From Sphingobacterium alimentarium (GTDB lineage: Bacteria > Bacteroidota > Bacteroidia > Sphingobacteriales > Sphingobacteriaceae): a stretch of 64,000 bases of DNA. Made by a program: the position numbers and the translations under genes. The notes below the pieces were generated by a model. The model ran no database searches and was not told the DNA's origin. It was given only the letters and a program-made list of their open reading frames with translations. The stretch covers positions 1-64,000 of the forward strand of contig NZ_SMBZ01000009.1 in the NCBI RefSeq assembly GCF_004342685.1, written 5' to 3'. Position 1 is the stretch's first letter; the number at the start of each line of letters is the position of its first letter. Shown piece by piece: positions 1 to 8,001 of the stretch.

Positions 1-1
1 T

Positions 2-421
2 CAATCTGAATGGGCTACACAGTTTAGCCGGATGCTTATACTAGCCTTGGAATTGAAAAAGTCAATACCTCTTGACCAATATCTGGAACCGATGCGTGAA
101 AGAGCTCAACTGGAAAACACGCTCCATAACTTAATCAACCAGAAGATAGATCCACAGCAGATAGAAGTTATCATCTTCCAAAAAAGGATCACTAAATACA
201 GACAATACCTCTTTACATTTCTTTACAATAAGGATGTACCTCCCGATAACAATACATCCGAGCAAGCAATTAGAAATATCAAGGTCAAGCAAAAAGTATC
301 TGGGATGTTCAAATCGAACAATGGAGCACAAAACTATGCGACAATAAGATCTGTTGCCGACACTTGTATTAAGAACTTACAATCTGTCCTCGATGCTTTC
401 TACAGCATTGCTATTCTATAG
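2..421 (+). CDS. IS66-family transposase, C-terminal part (cut by window edge)
   Basis: The reading frame is open from the first bases of the window, so the true start lies upstream. The visible 139 or so residues carry the typical IS66 TnpC C-terminal block: the DNNTSEQAIRNIKVKQKVSG stretch (Asp followed by the conserved EQ/R..K region) and a closing helix around TCIKNLQSVLDAF. IS66 transposases are DDE enzymes that move the element by cut-and-paste; the final catalytic Glu belongs to this block. The rest of the element, including the accessory tnpA/tnpB genes common in this family, must lie to the left. The gene stops 24 nt before the aquaporin start, and the likely element end lies between them. 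Family call is confident; activity cannot be judged. Confidence 0.88.
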   Translation, partial: QSEWATQFSRMLILALELKKSIPLDQYLEPMRERAQLENTLHNLINQKIDPQQIEVIIFQKRITKYRQYLFTFLYNKDVPPDNNTSEQAIRNIKVKQKVSGMFKSNNGAQNYATIRSVADTCIKNLQSVLDAFYSIAIL

Positions 422-436
422 TACCTGAGTGATTAC
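421..436. repeat. Putative right terminal inverted repeat of the IS66 element
   Basis: Directly after the transposase stop lies GTACCTGAGTGATTAC. Read inward from the element end it is GTAATCACTCAGGTAC, and IS66-family termini characteristically begin with GTAA. The next eight bases, GATTTAAA (437-444), would then be the target-site duplication, as IS66 elements usually duplicate 8 bp. The left end is outside the window, so neither the matching repeat nor the duplication can be confirmed. Confidence 0.5.
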
Positions 437-445
437 GATTTAAAT

Positions 446-1171
446 ATGGAAATTAAAACTTCATCAAAATTTTTTGCTGAATTTATTGGGACATTTGGTT
501 TAGTCTTATTTGGATGTGGTGCGGCAGCCATCGCTGGCGGTACAACGCTGGCCGGTACAGCCGGATTGGGTTTATTAGGTATATCTATCGCATTTGGTCT
601 ATCCGTTGTGGTGTTTGCTTATGCTATTGGAGGGGTTTCGGGCTGTCATATTACTCCCGCCGTCACAGTTGGTATGCTAGTAGCAGGGAAAATCTCCCTT
701 AAAGATACAGGAGTATATATTGTTGCACAAGTGTTGGGCGCGATTGCAGGGGTTTTTGTATTATCTCAGATTCTTACTGGACAACTTGGAGGATTTACAG
801 CAGGAGAGTGGGCATTTGGTTCCAACGGATGGGGCAAAGGTTATCAAAATGAGTATAACGTAGGTGCAGCCTTCCTCACCGAAGCAGTGTTAACTACGTT
901 GTTTTTATTTGTGATTTTAGGTACTACTTCTAAGGTCGGCAATGGGACGATGGCTGGTTTGGCTATAGGTTTTACCCTTTTGTTAATTCACCTCGTAGCA
1001 ATTCCGGTGACGGGTACTTCGGTGAATCCTGCGCGAAGCCTGGGACCTGCAATTTTTGCAGGAGGACAAGCTTTGTCACAAGTCTGGTTGTTTATAGCAG
1101 CCCCTATTGTGGGTGCTGTGGTTGGCTCCCTCGCTTGGAAATTAGTTTATAGCGATTCAGAAAAACTATAA
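446..1171 (+). CDS. aqpZ: Aquaporin Z-like MIP-family channel with altered first NPA motif
   Basis: A 241-residue, six-helix major intrinsic protein expected in the inner membrane as a tetrameric water channel. The second half carries the intact NPA box (TSVNPARSLGPAIF, Asn194). In the first half the conserved NPA reads T-P-A (GCHITPAVTVG, Thr70), a single-base change from Asn (AAT to ACT). These two Asn residues cap the half-helices and orient water in the pore, so the change may alter selectivity or function. The start chosen is the ATG at 446, which gives the normal AqpZ N-terminus. The gene sits 9 nt after the apparent end of an IS66 element, so its native promoter has probably been displaced. 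A terminator hairpin follows. Family assignment is secure; channel function is less certain. Confidence 0.9.
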   Translation: MEIKTSSKFFAEFIGTFGLVLFGCGAAAIAGGTTLAGTAGLGLLGISIAFGLSVVVFAYAIGGVSGCHITPAVTVGMLVAGKISLKDTGVYIVAQVLGAIAGVFVLSQILTGQLGGFTAGEWAFGSNGWGKGYQNEYNVGAAFLTEAVLTTLFLFVILGTTSKVGNGTMAGLAIGFTLLLIHLVAIPVTGTSVNPARSLGPAIFAGGQALSQVWLFIAAPIVGAVVGSLAWKLVYSDSEKL

Positions 1172-1199
1172 TATTCTTTTTTTAATAGGTTATCACGTG

Positions 1200-1230
1200 A
1201 AGCTCCACTAGGTGGAGCTTTTGTGTTTCA
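1200..1230 (+). terminator. Rho-independent terminator after aqpZ
   Basis: A 9-bp stem AAGCTCCAC / GTGGAGCTT with a TAG loop, followed by TTTGTGTTT. It separates aqpZ from the dnaX promoter. Confidence 0.8.
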
Positions 1231-1244
1231 TAGGACTTTAATTA

Positions 1245-1276
1245 TTTGCGATGACAAGTGGAAATAACTATCTTTG
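1245..1276 (+). promoter_or_regulatory. dnaX promoter (Bacteroidota type)
   Basis: TTTG (1245-1248), a 20-nt spacer, then TATCTTTG (1269-1276), an exact match to TAnnTTTG. The expected start of transcription, 5-8 nt further on, falls on or next to the dnaX ATG codons at 1279/1282, suggesting a leaderless or near-leaderless mRNA. Confidence 0.7.
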
Positions 1277-1281
1277 TGATG

Positions 1282-3063
1282 ATGGATAATTTCATTGTCT
1301 CAGCACGCAAGTATCGTCCCGTTACCTTTGATTCGGTAGTAGGACAATCTCATATTACCAATACACTCAAAAATGCCATTCACAATAATCAGTTAGCACA
1401 AGCTTTCTTGTTTTGTGGGCCTCGCGGTGTGGGCAAGACTACTTGTGCTCGTATTTTGGCAAAGACCATCAACTGTGAGCAGATTTCCACCCAAACGGAA
1501 GCTTGCGGAGAATGTGAAAGCTGTAAATCATTTCAAAATGGTGCTTCTTTCAGTATTCACGAATTGGATGCGGCATCGAATAATTCCGTAGACGATATTC
1601 GTAATCTGATCGAGCAGGTACGTATCCCACCTCAGACAGGCAAGTACAAAATATATATCATTGACGAGGTGCATATGCTCTCACAGGCAGCTTTTAATGC
1701 TTTTTTGAAAACATTAGAAGAACCGCCTGCGTATGCTATTTTTATTCTAGCTACGACCGAGAAGCATAAAATCCTGCCTACTATACTTTCCCGTTGTCAG
1801 ATATTTGACTTTAACCGTATCCTCGTAGAAGATATGGCGAAGCATTTGGCCAATATCGCGAGCAAGGAGAATGTGACATTCGAACCGGATGGCTTACATG
1901 TCATCGCGCAGAAAGCGGACGGTGGACTTCGTGATGCTTTATCGATGTTTGATCAGATAGTGAGTTTTTCAAACCGCAATTTGACTTATCAAGCGGTTAT
2001 TGAGAATCTCAACATTCTCGATTACGATTACTATTTCAAACTAATGCAGGCTATAGCGCAAGAAGATGCTGCCGAGACTTTGTTAATATTTGATAACGTA
2101 CTGAATAAAGGATTTGATGGAGGACATTTTATCGCCGGATTATCCAATCACATACGTAATCTTTTGGTAACTAAGGAACCGCGTACATTGAAGCTCTTGG
2201 ATGTCAGTGAAAATATTAAAAAGAAATATTTTGAGCAATCCAATTCGTTAAGTTCTGGATTATTACTATCCGCATTGAATATTGCTAATCAATGCGAAAT
2301 TTCCTACCGCTCAAGCAAAAACCAAAGGCTTCAGATTGAACTGGCCCTGCTGAAGATGTGCCACTTGTCCAGTGCCATCAAACTGGGCGTAAATGGGATA
2401 TCAACTGCACAAGCAGAAGTAAAAAAAAAACTTTCTGAGTCAGTAAAACCCGCTCCAGCAGCAGCATCAAAGGCTATTCCGACGCCTATGTCAACGCCTA
2501 AAGTCGAAGCACCCGTACCGAATACGCCAACTCCTCCCGCACCTGTAAAAGCAGCGGATCCAGAGAAAAAATCATTTTCTTCGGGCAAAGGCTGGGGAAG
2601 TTTCAAACCTTCGGTTGCGGTTCCAAGTCTGAATACTGTATTCGAGGAAAAATCCGTTGAAGAAGGCGAAGAATCTGATTTAGTTCAGGGAAGTGAATTC
2701 AGAGAAGTAACATTCAATGCATTTATCGGCAAATGGAATACTTTGGCTGAGCAGTTGAAAGCAGAAAATAGAATTACCCTCTATACGATTATGACTGCGA
2801 ATGAACCTCGCTTGAACGGAAATATTATCGAGGTCGACGTGGAGAATATGGTGCAGAGTGATCAGCTGAAAGAAGGAAAAATTGATATTCTCAATTACCT
2901 TCGCGTAGAGCTCAAAAACTTTGCTTTAGACTTGACCACGCATCAGCTCCAACAAGCGGTCATCCGTAAGGCTTATACTTCGCAGGAGAAATATCAAGTC
3001 ATGGTCGAAAAGAATCCCTCTTTAGAAACTTTACGAAAAACATTCAATTTAGGGCTGAGCTAA
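1282..3063 (+). CDS. dnaX: DNA polymerase III subunit tau/gamma
   Basis: Clamp-loader AAA+ ATPase that loads the beta sliding clamp and holds the replisome together. Seen here: Walker A GPRGVGKTT (residues 46-54), the zinc-binding cysteines C..ACGECESC, Walker B IIDEVHM, and the SRC box that carries the arginine finger. After the collar domain comes a Pro/Ala-rich linker (roughly 390-430) and a tau-like C-terminal domain, 593 residues in all. I chose ATG 1282 (MDNFIVSARKYRP), the usual N-terminus for Bacteroidota DnaX; a GTG at 1258 lies within the promoter. Whether a shorter gamma form is made by frameshifting is unknown, though an A9 run at about 2421-2429 is notable. Confidence 0.95.
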   Translation: MDNFIVSARKYRPVTFDSVVGQSHITNTLKNAIHNNQLAQAFLFCGPRGVGKTTCARILAKTINCEQISTQTEACGECESCKSFQNGASFSIHELDAASNNSVDDIRNLIEQVRIPPQTGKYKIYIIDEVHMLSQAAFNAFLKTLEEPPAYAIFILATTEKHKILPTILSRCQIFDFNRILVEDMAKHLANIASKENVTFEPDGLHVIAQKADGGLRDALSMFDQIVSFSNRNLTYQAVIENLNILDYDYYFKLMQAIAQEDAAETLLIFDNVLNKGFDGGHFIAGLSNHIRNLLVTKEPRTLKLLDVSENIKKKYFEQSNSLSSGLLLSALNIANQCEISYRSSKNQRLQIELALLKMCHLSSAIKLGVNGISTAQAEVKKKLSESVKPAPAAASKAIPTPMSTPKVEAPVPNTPTPPAPVKAADPEKKSFSSGKGWGSFKPSVAVPSLNTVFEEKSVEEGEESDLVQGSEFREVTFNAFIGKWNTLAEQLKAENRITLYTIMTANEPRLNGNIIEVDVENMVQSDQLKEGKIDILNYLRVELKNFALDLTTHQLQQAVIRKAYTSQEKYQVMVEKNPSLETLRKTFNLGLS

Positions 3064-3075
3064 CTTTCTCTTTCT

Positions 3076-3083
3076 TATCTTTG
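3076..3083 (+). promoter_or_regulatory. -7 element upstream of rlmB
   Basis: TATCTTTG matches TAnnTTTG exactly and lies 63 nt before the rlmB ATG. No good -33 TTTG is visible, so strength is uncertain. Confidence 0.5.
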
Positions 3084-3145
3084 TACAGAATTTCGACGGT
3101 AGCATTTTCAATTGCTATTTGTCTCATTACATATAATTTAGAATA

Positions 3146-3925
3146 ATGCAAAACAATTTCCAACGTCGTGATCGCGGCGAACAAAGAGAAACTAATCAAA
3201 TGGTATTTGGTATTCGTGCTGTCATCGAAGCCATAGATAGCGATAAAGAGATCGAATCTCTTTTTATTCAACGTGGATTAAGCGGCAGCTTGCTGTTGGA
3301 GTTGAAAGCATTAATCAAAGAAAAAAACATCGGCTACCAACAAGTTCCGATTGAAAAACTAAACCGTATCACACGCAAGAATCACCAAGGTGTGATTGCT
3401 GTTATTTCTCCGATTACTTATCACAATATTGAAGATATATTACCGTCGATCTACGAGAAAGGGGAGACTCCTCTATTATTGATGTTGGACGGTGTGACGG
3501 ATGTGCGTAATATGGGCGCTATCGCTCGTACTGCAGAGTGTGCAGGCGTACATGCGATTATTGTTCCTAAAAAAGGTTCTGCAGAGATCAATCCGGATGC
3601 CATCAAGACTTCGGCAGGGGCATTGTACAAAATCCCGGTTTGTCGTCAAGATTCATTGGGTAAGACAGGCCGTTTTTTGATTGATTCTGGTGTTCAGCTT
3701 GTCGTAAGTACTGAAAAAACCAAAGATTCGGTTTATGATGTGGATTATACGGTTCCGACATGTGTGATTATGGGAGCAGAAGATGTCGGTGTATCGGATG
3801 ACTTAATTCGTATTTCGGACAAGTTAGCTAAGATTCCGATGTTCGGTGAGATCGGTTCATTGAATGTATCTGTTTCTGCCGGGGTGGTTATTTACGAAGC
3901 CATTCGTCAGCGAAATATTTCGTAG
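3146..3925 (+). CDS. rlmB: 23S rRNA (guanosine-2'-O)-methyltransferase RlmB, TrmH/SpoU family
   Basis: A 259-residue SPOUT methyltransferase that uses SAM to methylate a ribose in the peptidyl-transferase region of 23S rRNA (G2251 in E. coli). An N-terminal substrate-binding domain (VFGIRAVIEAI) is followed by the trefoil-knot catalytic domain with motif 1 (LDGVTDVRNMGAIARTAEC, Asn and Arg conserved), motif 2 (VIMGAEDVGVS) and motif 3 (IPMFGEIGSLNVSVSAGVV). A leading 12-residue basic stretch (QRRDRGEQRE) precedes the core. The HPP-family gene follows after 3 nt, so the two are probably co-transcribed. The exact target nucleotide is inferred from the closest family, and TrmH-type relatives acting on tRNA cannot be excluded. 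Confidence 0.87.
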   Translation: MQNNFQRRDRGEQRETNQMVFGIRAVIEAIDSDKEIESLFIQRGLSGSLLLELKALIKEKNIGYQQVPIEKLNRITRKNHQGVIAVISPITYHNIEDILPSIYEKGETPLLLMLDGVTDVRNMGAIARTAECAGVHAIIVPKKGSAEINPDAIKTSAGALYKIPVCRQDSLGKTGRFLIDSGVQLVVSTEKTKDSVYDVDYTVPTCVIMGAEDVGVSDDLIRISDKLAKIPMFGEIGSLNVSVSAGVVIYEAIRQRNIS

Positions 3926-3928
3926 CAA

Positions 3929-4531
3929 ATGCTTAAGCAAAGGCTCCACAGGCAATTTCGTGTTTATAAATATGTCGTTTATAAAGAAACACTTGTTGAC
4001 TTTAAAGATCACTTTTGGTCTTTTGTAGGAGCTTTTATAGGGATTGGAATAATAGCCTATTTGCAATCCCTTCAATTACCTCAACTCGAAAATATTTTCT
4101 TAATAGGCTCTTTCGGAGCTTCTTCCGTATTAATTTATGGCGCTGTATATAGTCCATTAGCACAACCACGCAATCTGGTTGGTGGGCATGTGGTATCTGC
4201 GATAGTAGGTGTTACTGTTGCTAAGGTATTGCCGGATGTAATATGGTTGACAGCCCCTTTTGCGGTGGCACTTTCTATTGTCGCTATGCAGGTGACACGG
4301 ACCTTACATCCTCCCGGCGGAGCTACAGCTTTAATTGCAGTGTCTGGAGGAGCAAAAATTACGGCTTTAGGCTATGTTTATGTACTTTCTCCAGTATTTG
4401 TTGGCTCTGTTATTCTGTTAGCTGTAGCGTTAGTTTTTAATAATATCACCAAAGACAGACATTACCCGGTGAGACATTCCCGACTAAGAAAATCTCGAAG
4501 AATGCAGTTGCGGAAAAGATTTTCAGATTAA
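3929..4531 (+). CDS. HPP-family integral membrane protein
   Basis: A 200-residue protein with a basic cytoplasmic N-terminus, four or five hydrophobic segments, and the family signature LHPPGGATALIAVSGG (around residues 126-141). HPP proteins are inner-membrane proteins; cyanobacterial and plant relatives are linked to nitrite transport, but in Bacteroidota the role is not established. The tail is strongly basic (RHSRLRKSRRMQLRKR), as expected for a cytoplasmic end. It starts 3 nt after rlmB in the same direction. There is no CBS domain, unlike some HPP proteins. Confidence 0.8.
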   Translation: MLKQRLHRQFRVYKYVVYKETLVDFKDHFWSFVGAFIGIGIIAYLQSLQLPQLENIFLIGSFGASSVLIYGAVYSPLAQPRNLVGGHVVSAIVGVTVAKVLPDVIWLTAPFAVALSIVAMQVTRTLHPPGGATALIAVSGGAKITALGYVYVLSPVFVGSVILLAVALVFNNITKDRHYPVRHSRLRKSRRMQLRKRFSD

Positions 4532-4603
4532 ATAAATTCTTTTGCATGTTTGTTCGTGTTTGAGCGCTAAAAATTTTATTTTAGTTATCTCAACCTATAA
4601 AAT

Positions 4604-6127
4604 ATGAATAATCATCTTTGCAAAATTGCTCTGCTTGCTGGTTTATGCTTTTCTTCACAATTTTCCATTGCTCAATCTTCCTTGGCAATTGAAAAGCATA
4701 TTCTTACGGACCAAAATAACTTCTATTATATTGACTTTAGTCAGTATTCACAACCATTAAATAGCTTACCTATTGGCGTTTTTGATTCGGGGACAGGGGG
4801 ACTTACTGTTCTTGATGCGCTCGTGAATTTTGATCAATTTGATAATAATACCAAACAGAAAGGTAAGGATGGAAAATTAGATTTTTCCTCCGAGAAATTC
4901 ATTTATCTTGCAGATCAAGCGAATATGCCTTATGGTAATTATAACGCAACAGGTAAGGATGATTTGTTGAAAGAACATATAATCAAGGATTTTCAGTTTC
5001 TGTTAAGTAACAAATATTATCAAAATTCAGGTCAGACTTCATTTCAAAAAGATAAAGAACAAGTAAAAGCCATCGTCATCGCTTGTAATACGGCTACAGC
5101 ATATGGATATGATGATGCGGTATCTTTTTTAAATAGAACAGGCTTGAATATCCCAGTAATCGGTGTGATCAATGCTGCAGCTAGAGGTACGCTTTCCTTT
5201 TTTGATAAAAGGGAGGATGGTGCTATTGCCGTATTTGCCACCGTGGGTACAATAGCTTCTAAAGGTTATGAGCGGACATTGAGACAACAAATAGCGGAAG
5301 GCAATTATACGGGTGATATCCAAATCTATAATCAAGGAGGATATGGCTTAGCTGAAGCTGTGGACGAAGAGCCCGATTTTATTCGCCAAAATGTAAAAGC
5401 GCCACGTGGCGAATATCGCGGTCCATCGTTAGACAATCCAAACTACAGAATCGACCGTACTTTATTAGAAGTTTATAATTTCAAAAAAGATAATAACAGC
5501 CTACTGTGTGATAATCAAAATGTAGATGACTGTTCCATTATTCAATTGAATGATGCAGAAAATTATGTACGCTATCATTTGGTATCCTTAATGGAGCAGA
5601 TGAGAAAATCGGAGAATGCGCAGCCCCTAAAAGCTATCATCTTGGGATGTACGCATTATCCTTATTTGGTTAAAGAAATTACACAAGTATTCAACGAGTT
5701 GCGAAATTATAGAGGGAAAGATGGTAACTATGTGTATAGACATTTGATTTCTGAAAATCTCCATATCATCGATCCGTCGACCTATGTCGCGCAGGAATTG
5801 TATAGCGCGTTGGCTAGCAAAAATCTATTCAACAACCAAAACCAAGGTTTGCTCGCTAAGTCAGAATTTTATATTTCGGTACCGAATGTGGCTAATAAAG
5901 ATGTGAAATTAGATGCGGAGGGAAGATTTACGTACGATTATAAATATGGAAGAAATGCTGGCGAGATTCAGGAGTATGTTAAAGTTGTTCCTTTTGATAG
6001 AAAGAATATTTCAGGCGAAACATTGCAGCGTTTTGAATCACTTATTCCGAACACCTACAAGTTAATTCAAAATTTTTCAAAAGAAAATCCAAAGACAAAG
6101 TATATCAAAGCAGCAGATAAAATTTAA
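4604..6127 (+). CDS. Exported glutamate-racemase-like protein (Asp/Glu racemase superfamily)
   Basis: 507 residues, about twice the length of MurI, with a clear signal peptide (ALLAGLCFSSQFSIAQ then cleavage). The mature part keeps the MurI core: GVFDSGTGG near residue 60, the ADQANMPYGNY loop, the first catalytic Cys in VIACNTATAYG (Cys161), and the second in ILGCTHYPYL (Cys349). Both cysteines that act as the acid/base pair are therefore present. Extra length comes from insertions, such as Lys-rich segments near residues 80-95 and 140-155, and a C-terminal extension. Cytoplasmic MurI makes D-Glu for peptidoglycan; this copy should act in the periplasm, so its substrate is open. It is alone between an HPP gene and a shared terminator. 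Confidence 0.8.
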   Translation: MNNHLCKIALLAGLCFSSQFSIAQSSLAIEKHILTDQNNFYYIDFSQYSQPLNSLPIGVFDSGTGGLTVLDALVNFDQFDNNTKQKGKDGKLDFSSEKFIYLADQANMPYGNYNATGKDDLLKEHIIKDFQFLLSNKYYQNSGQTSFQKDKEQVKAIVIACNTATAYGYDDAVSFLNRTGLNIPVIGVINAAARGTLSFFDKREDGAIAVFATVGTIASKGYERTLRQQIAEGNYTGDIQIYNQGGYGLAEAVDEEPDFIRQNVKAPRGEYRGPSLDNPNYRIDRTLLEVYNFKKDNNSLLCDNQNVDDCSIIQLNDAENYVRYHLVSLMEQMRKSENAQPLKAIILGCTHYPYLVKEITQVFNELRNYRGKDGNYVYRHLISENLHIIDPSTYVAQELYSALASKNLFNNQNQGLLAKSEFYISVPNVANKDVKLDAEGRFTYDYKYGRNAGEIQEYVKVVPFDRKNISGETLQRFESLIPNTYKLIQNFSKENPKTKYIKAADKI

Positions 6128-6159
6128 AAAATAAGTCCTCCAATCGGAGGACTTATTTT
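6128..6159. terminator. Bidirectional terminator between the racemase-like gene and the acyl-CoA ligase
   Basis: A 14-bp perfect stem (6128-6141 with 6146-6159; core AAGTCCTCC / GGAGGACTT) with an AATC loop, A-rich on the left and T-rich on the right. It serves both convergent genes. Confidence 0.9.
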
Positions 6160-7929
6160 TTATCCATACAGCTCTTTGTAATTCGCACTATATTTTTCTA
6201 TAATCTTTTTACGTTTCATCTTGAGTGTAGGGGTGAGTTCACCACCTTCAATCGTAAACTCCTCAGGGATGATGCTGATTTTTTTAATCTGTTCCCAATT
6301 CCCAAAATTAGCGTTGATTCGATTTATCTCCTGGGTTATTTTTTCCTGTACTTTTTCACTTTTCAAAAATGCATCTTTCGGAAGAGATGTAATGTCGCGT
6401 GCGAAATCTTTAGCCCAATCTAAGAGGTTGGAATAAGTTGGCACGACAAAAGCTGCTGGGAATTTTTCGCCTTCGCCGATCACCATAAATTGCTCGATGA
6501 AGCCCGATTCCACCATTTTAGATTCAATGGATTGTGGTACGACATATTTTCCGCCCGAGGTTTTGAACATTTCCTTTTTGCGGTCTATGATTTTAAGAAA
6601 TTTGCCGTCTACCCACTGTCCAATATCGCCCGTGTACAACCATCCATCTTTGATGATTTCTTGTGTGGCTTGTTCGTCTTTGTAATAGCCCAGCATGATA
6701 TTATCACCTTTGGCTAATATTTCGCCATCCTCAGCCAATTTGATATCAATATTGATTAGTGGGAGTCCCACAGTTCCTATTTTCATTCCTCGACGGAAAT
6801 CATTCACGGCCAGACACGGTCCTGCCTCTGTCAATCCGTAACCTTCATAAATACTAATTCCTGCAGCCATATACAACCGTATAAGGCGTTCCTGCAATGC
6901 TGCCGAGCCGGAAGATATACCTACTATTTCACCTCCTAAAGCTTCTCTCCATTTAGAAAAAATCAATTTTCGGGCTATGGAAAGTTGGGCATTATACAAC
7001 CAATTCCGTTTTTCCGGTTCAATCTCGTATTTCTCACCTAATGCTATCGCCCAAAAGAAAAGTTTGCGTTTGATGCCTGTCAACGATTCTCCTGTTGCCA
7101 TTATCTTCTCGTACACTTTTTCCAAAACACGAGGCACCGCCGAAAAAATATGAGGTTTGACCTCTTTCATATCGGCACCGATCGTCTCCATGGAATTGGC
7201 GTAATAAATCGTCAACCCTTTGTACATATAGACATAGTGGAAAAGACGTTCGTATGCGTGACACACGGGTAGAAAGGATAGGGCCCGCATATAAGATGTG
7301 ACAGGGAAAGAATATTCGCTACTCATCATATCGGCGAGTAAATTGCGATGTGTGAGCATGACACCCTTAGGTGTACCGGTAGTTCCACTGGTATAGATAA
7401 GAGTCGCTATATCATCAGTTTGAACCTCATTTTTACGATTGTCGAGCTCACGATCAGTGATTACCTGCCCCGTTTGTGCAATGATACTCCAATGCGGAAA
7501 CACCGTTTCCTCTTGCAGGACAAATAAATTACTGATATGTGGAAGTTCAGGTTTCAGCTGCTGAATCCTTTCGGCCAAGCCTTTATTACTGATGACAATA
7601 AGGTTTATTTCGGCGTGATTGAGAATGTATTTGTAATCATTATCCGAAATGTTGGGATAAAGCGCTACGACTACTGCACCTATCTGTTGAATAGCAAAGT
7701 CCAAGAGTGACCATTCAATTCTATTTTCACTGATAATACCTACTTTATCATGGGGTTTTACACCTAAAGCAATTAAGCCTTTTGATAATTCGTCTATTTT
7801 GTCCTGAAAAATGGAATTGGATAATTCAGTCCATGTTGTCCCGTCTTTATAAGAAAATATTGGAGAACTAGGGTAGGTGTCTTTTCTGTATTTGACTAAG
7901 TCAAATAGGCGTGTTGGCTCGTATTTCAT
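6160..7929 (-). CDS. Long-chain fatty acid-CoA ligase (AMP-forming), FadD15/ACSL type
   Basis: Adenylate-forming enzyme that activates long-chain fatty acids with ATP and CoA at the inner face of the membrane. Motifs: P-loop-like TLIYTSGTTGTPKGVMLTH, the GYGLTEAG box, LYTGDIGQW, and the C-terminal IDRKKEMFKTSGGKYVVPQ segment with the catalytic Lys region. About 589 residues from the ATG at 7929 (MKYEPTRLFDLV); a GTG 12 nt earlier is a less likely start. The length and the KTSGGKYV motif are typical of bacterial ACSL-like ligases. It follows the helicase gene but is separated from it by a terminator, so it is probably its own unit. Confidence 0.92.
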   Translation of the reverse strand: MKYEPTRLFDLVKYRKDTYPSSPIFSYKDGTTWTELSNSIFQDKIDELSKGLIALGVKPHDKVGIISENRIEWSLLDFAIQQIGAVVVALYPNISDNDYKYILNHAEINLIVISNKGLAERIQQLKPELPHISNLFVLQEETVFPHWSIIAQTGQVITDRELDNRKNEVQTDDIATLIYTSGTTGTPKGVMLTHRNLLADMMSSEYSFPVTSYMRALSFLPVCHAYERLFHYVYMYKGLTIYYANSMETIGADMKEVKPHIFSAVPRVLEKVYEKIMATGESLTGIKRKLFFWAIALGEKYEIEPEKRNWLYNAQLSIARKLIFSKWREALGGEIVGISSGSAALQERLIRLYMAAGISIYEGYGLTEAGPCLAVNDFRRGMKIGTVGLPLINIDIKLAEDGEILAKGDNIMLGYYKDEQATQEIIKDGWLYTGDIGQWVDGKFLKIIDRKKEMFKTSGGKYVVPQSIESKMVESGFIEQFMVIGEGEKFPAAFVVPTYSNLLDWAKDFARDITSLPKDAFLKSEKVQEKITQEINRINANFGNWEQIKKISIIPEEFTIEGGELTPTLKMKRKKIIEKYSANYKELYG

Positions 7930-7949
7930 TGGCAATATCACAAAATAAA

Positions 7950-7977
7950 TAAGGCTACCATAAAAATGGTAGCCTTA
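7950..7977 (-). terminator. Terminator after the DEAD-box helicase gene
   Basis: A 12-bp stem TAAGGCTACCAT / ATGGTAGCCTTA with an AAAA loop (+ strand); on the minus strand it is followed by a T-rich run (TTATTTATTTTG). Confidence 0.85.
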
Positions 7978-8001
7978 CAAATTTACACAATATTATTAAG
8001 A

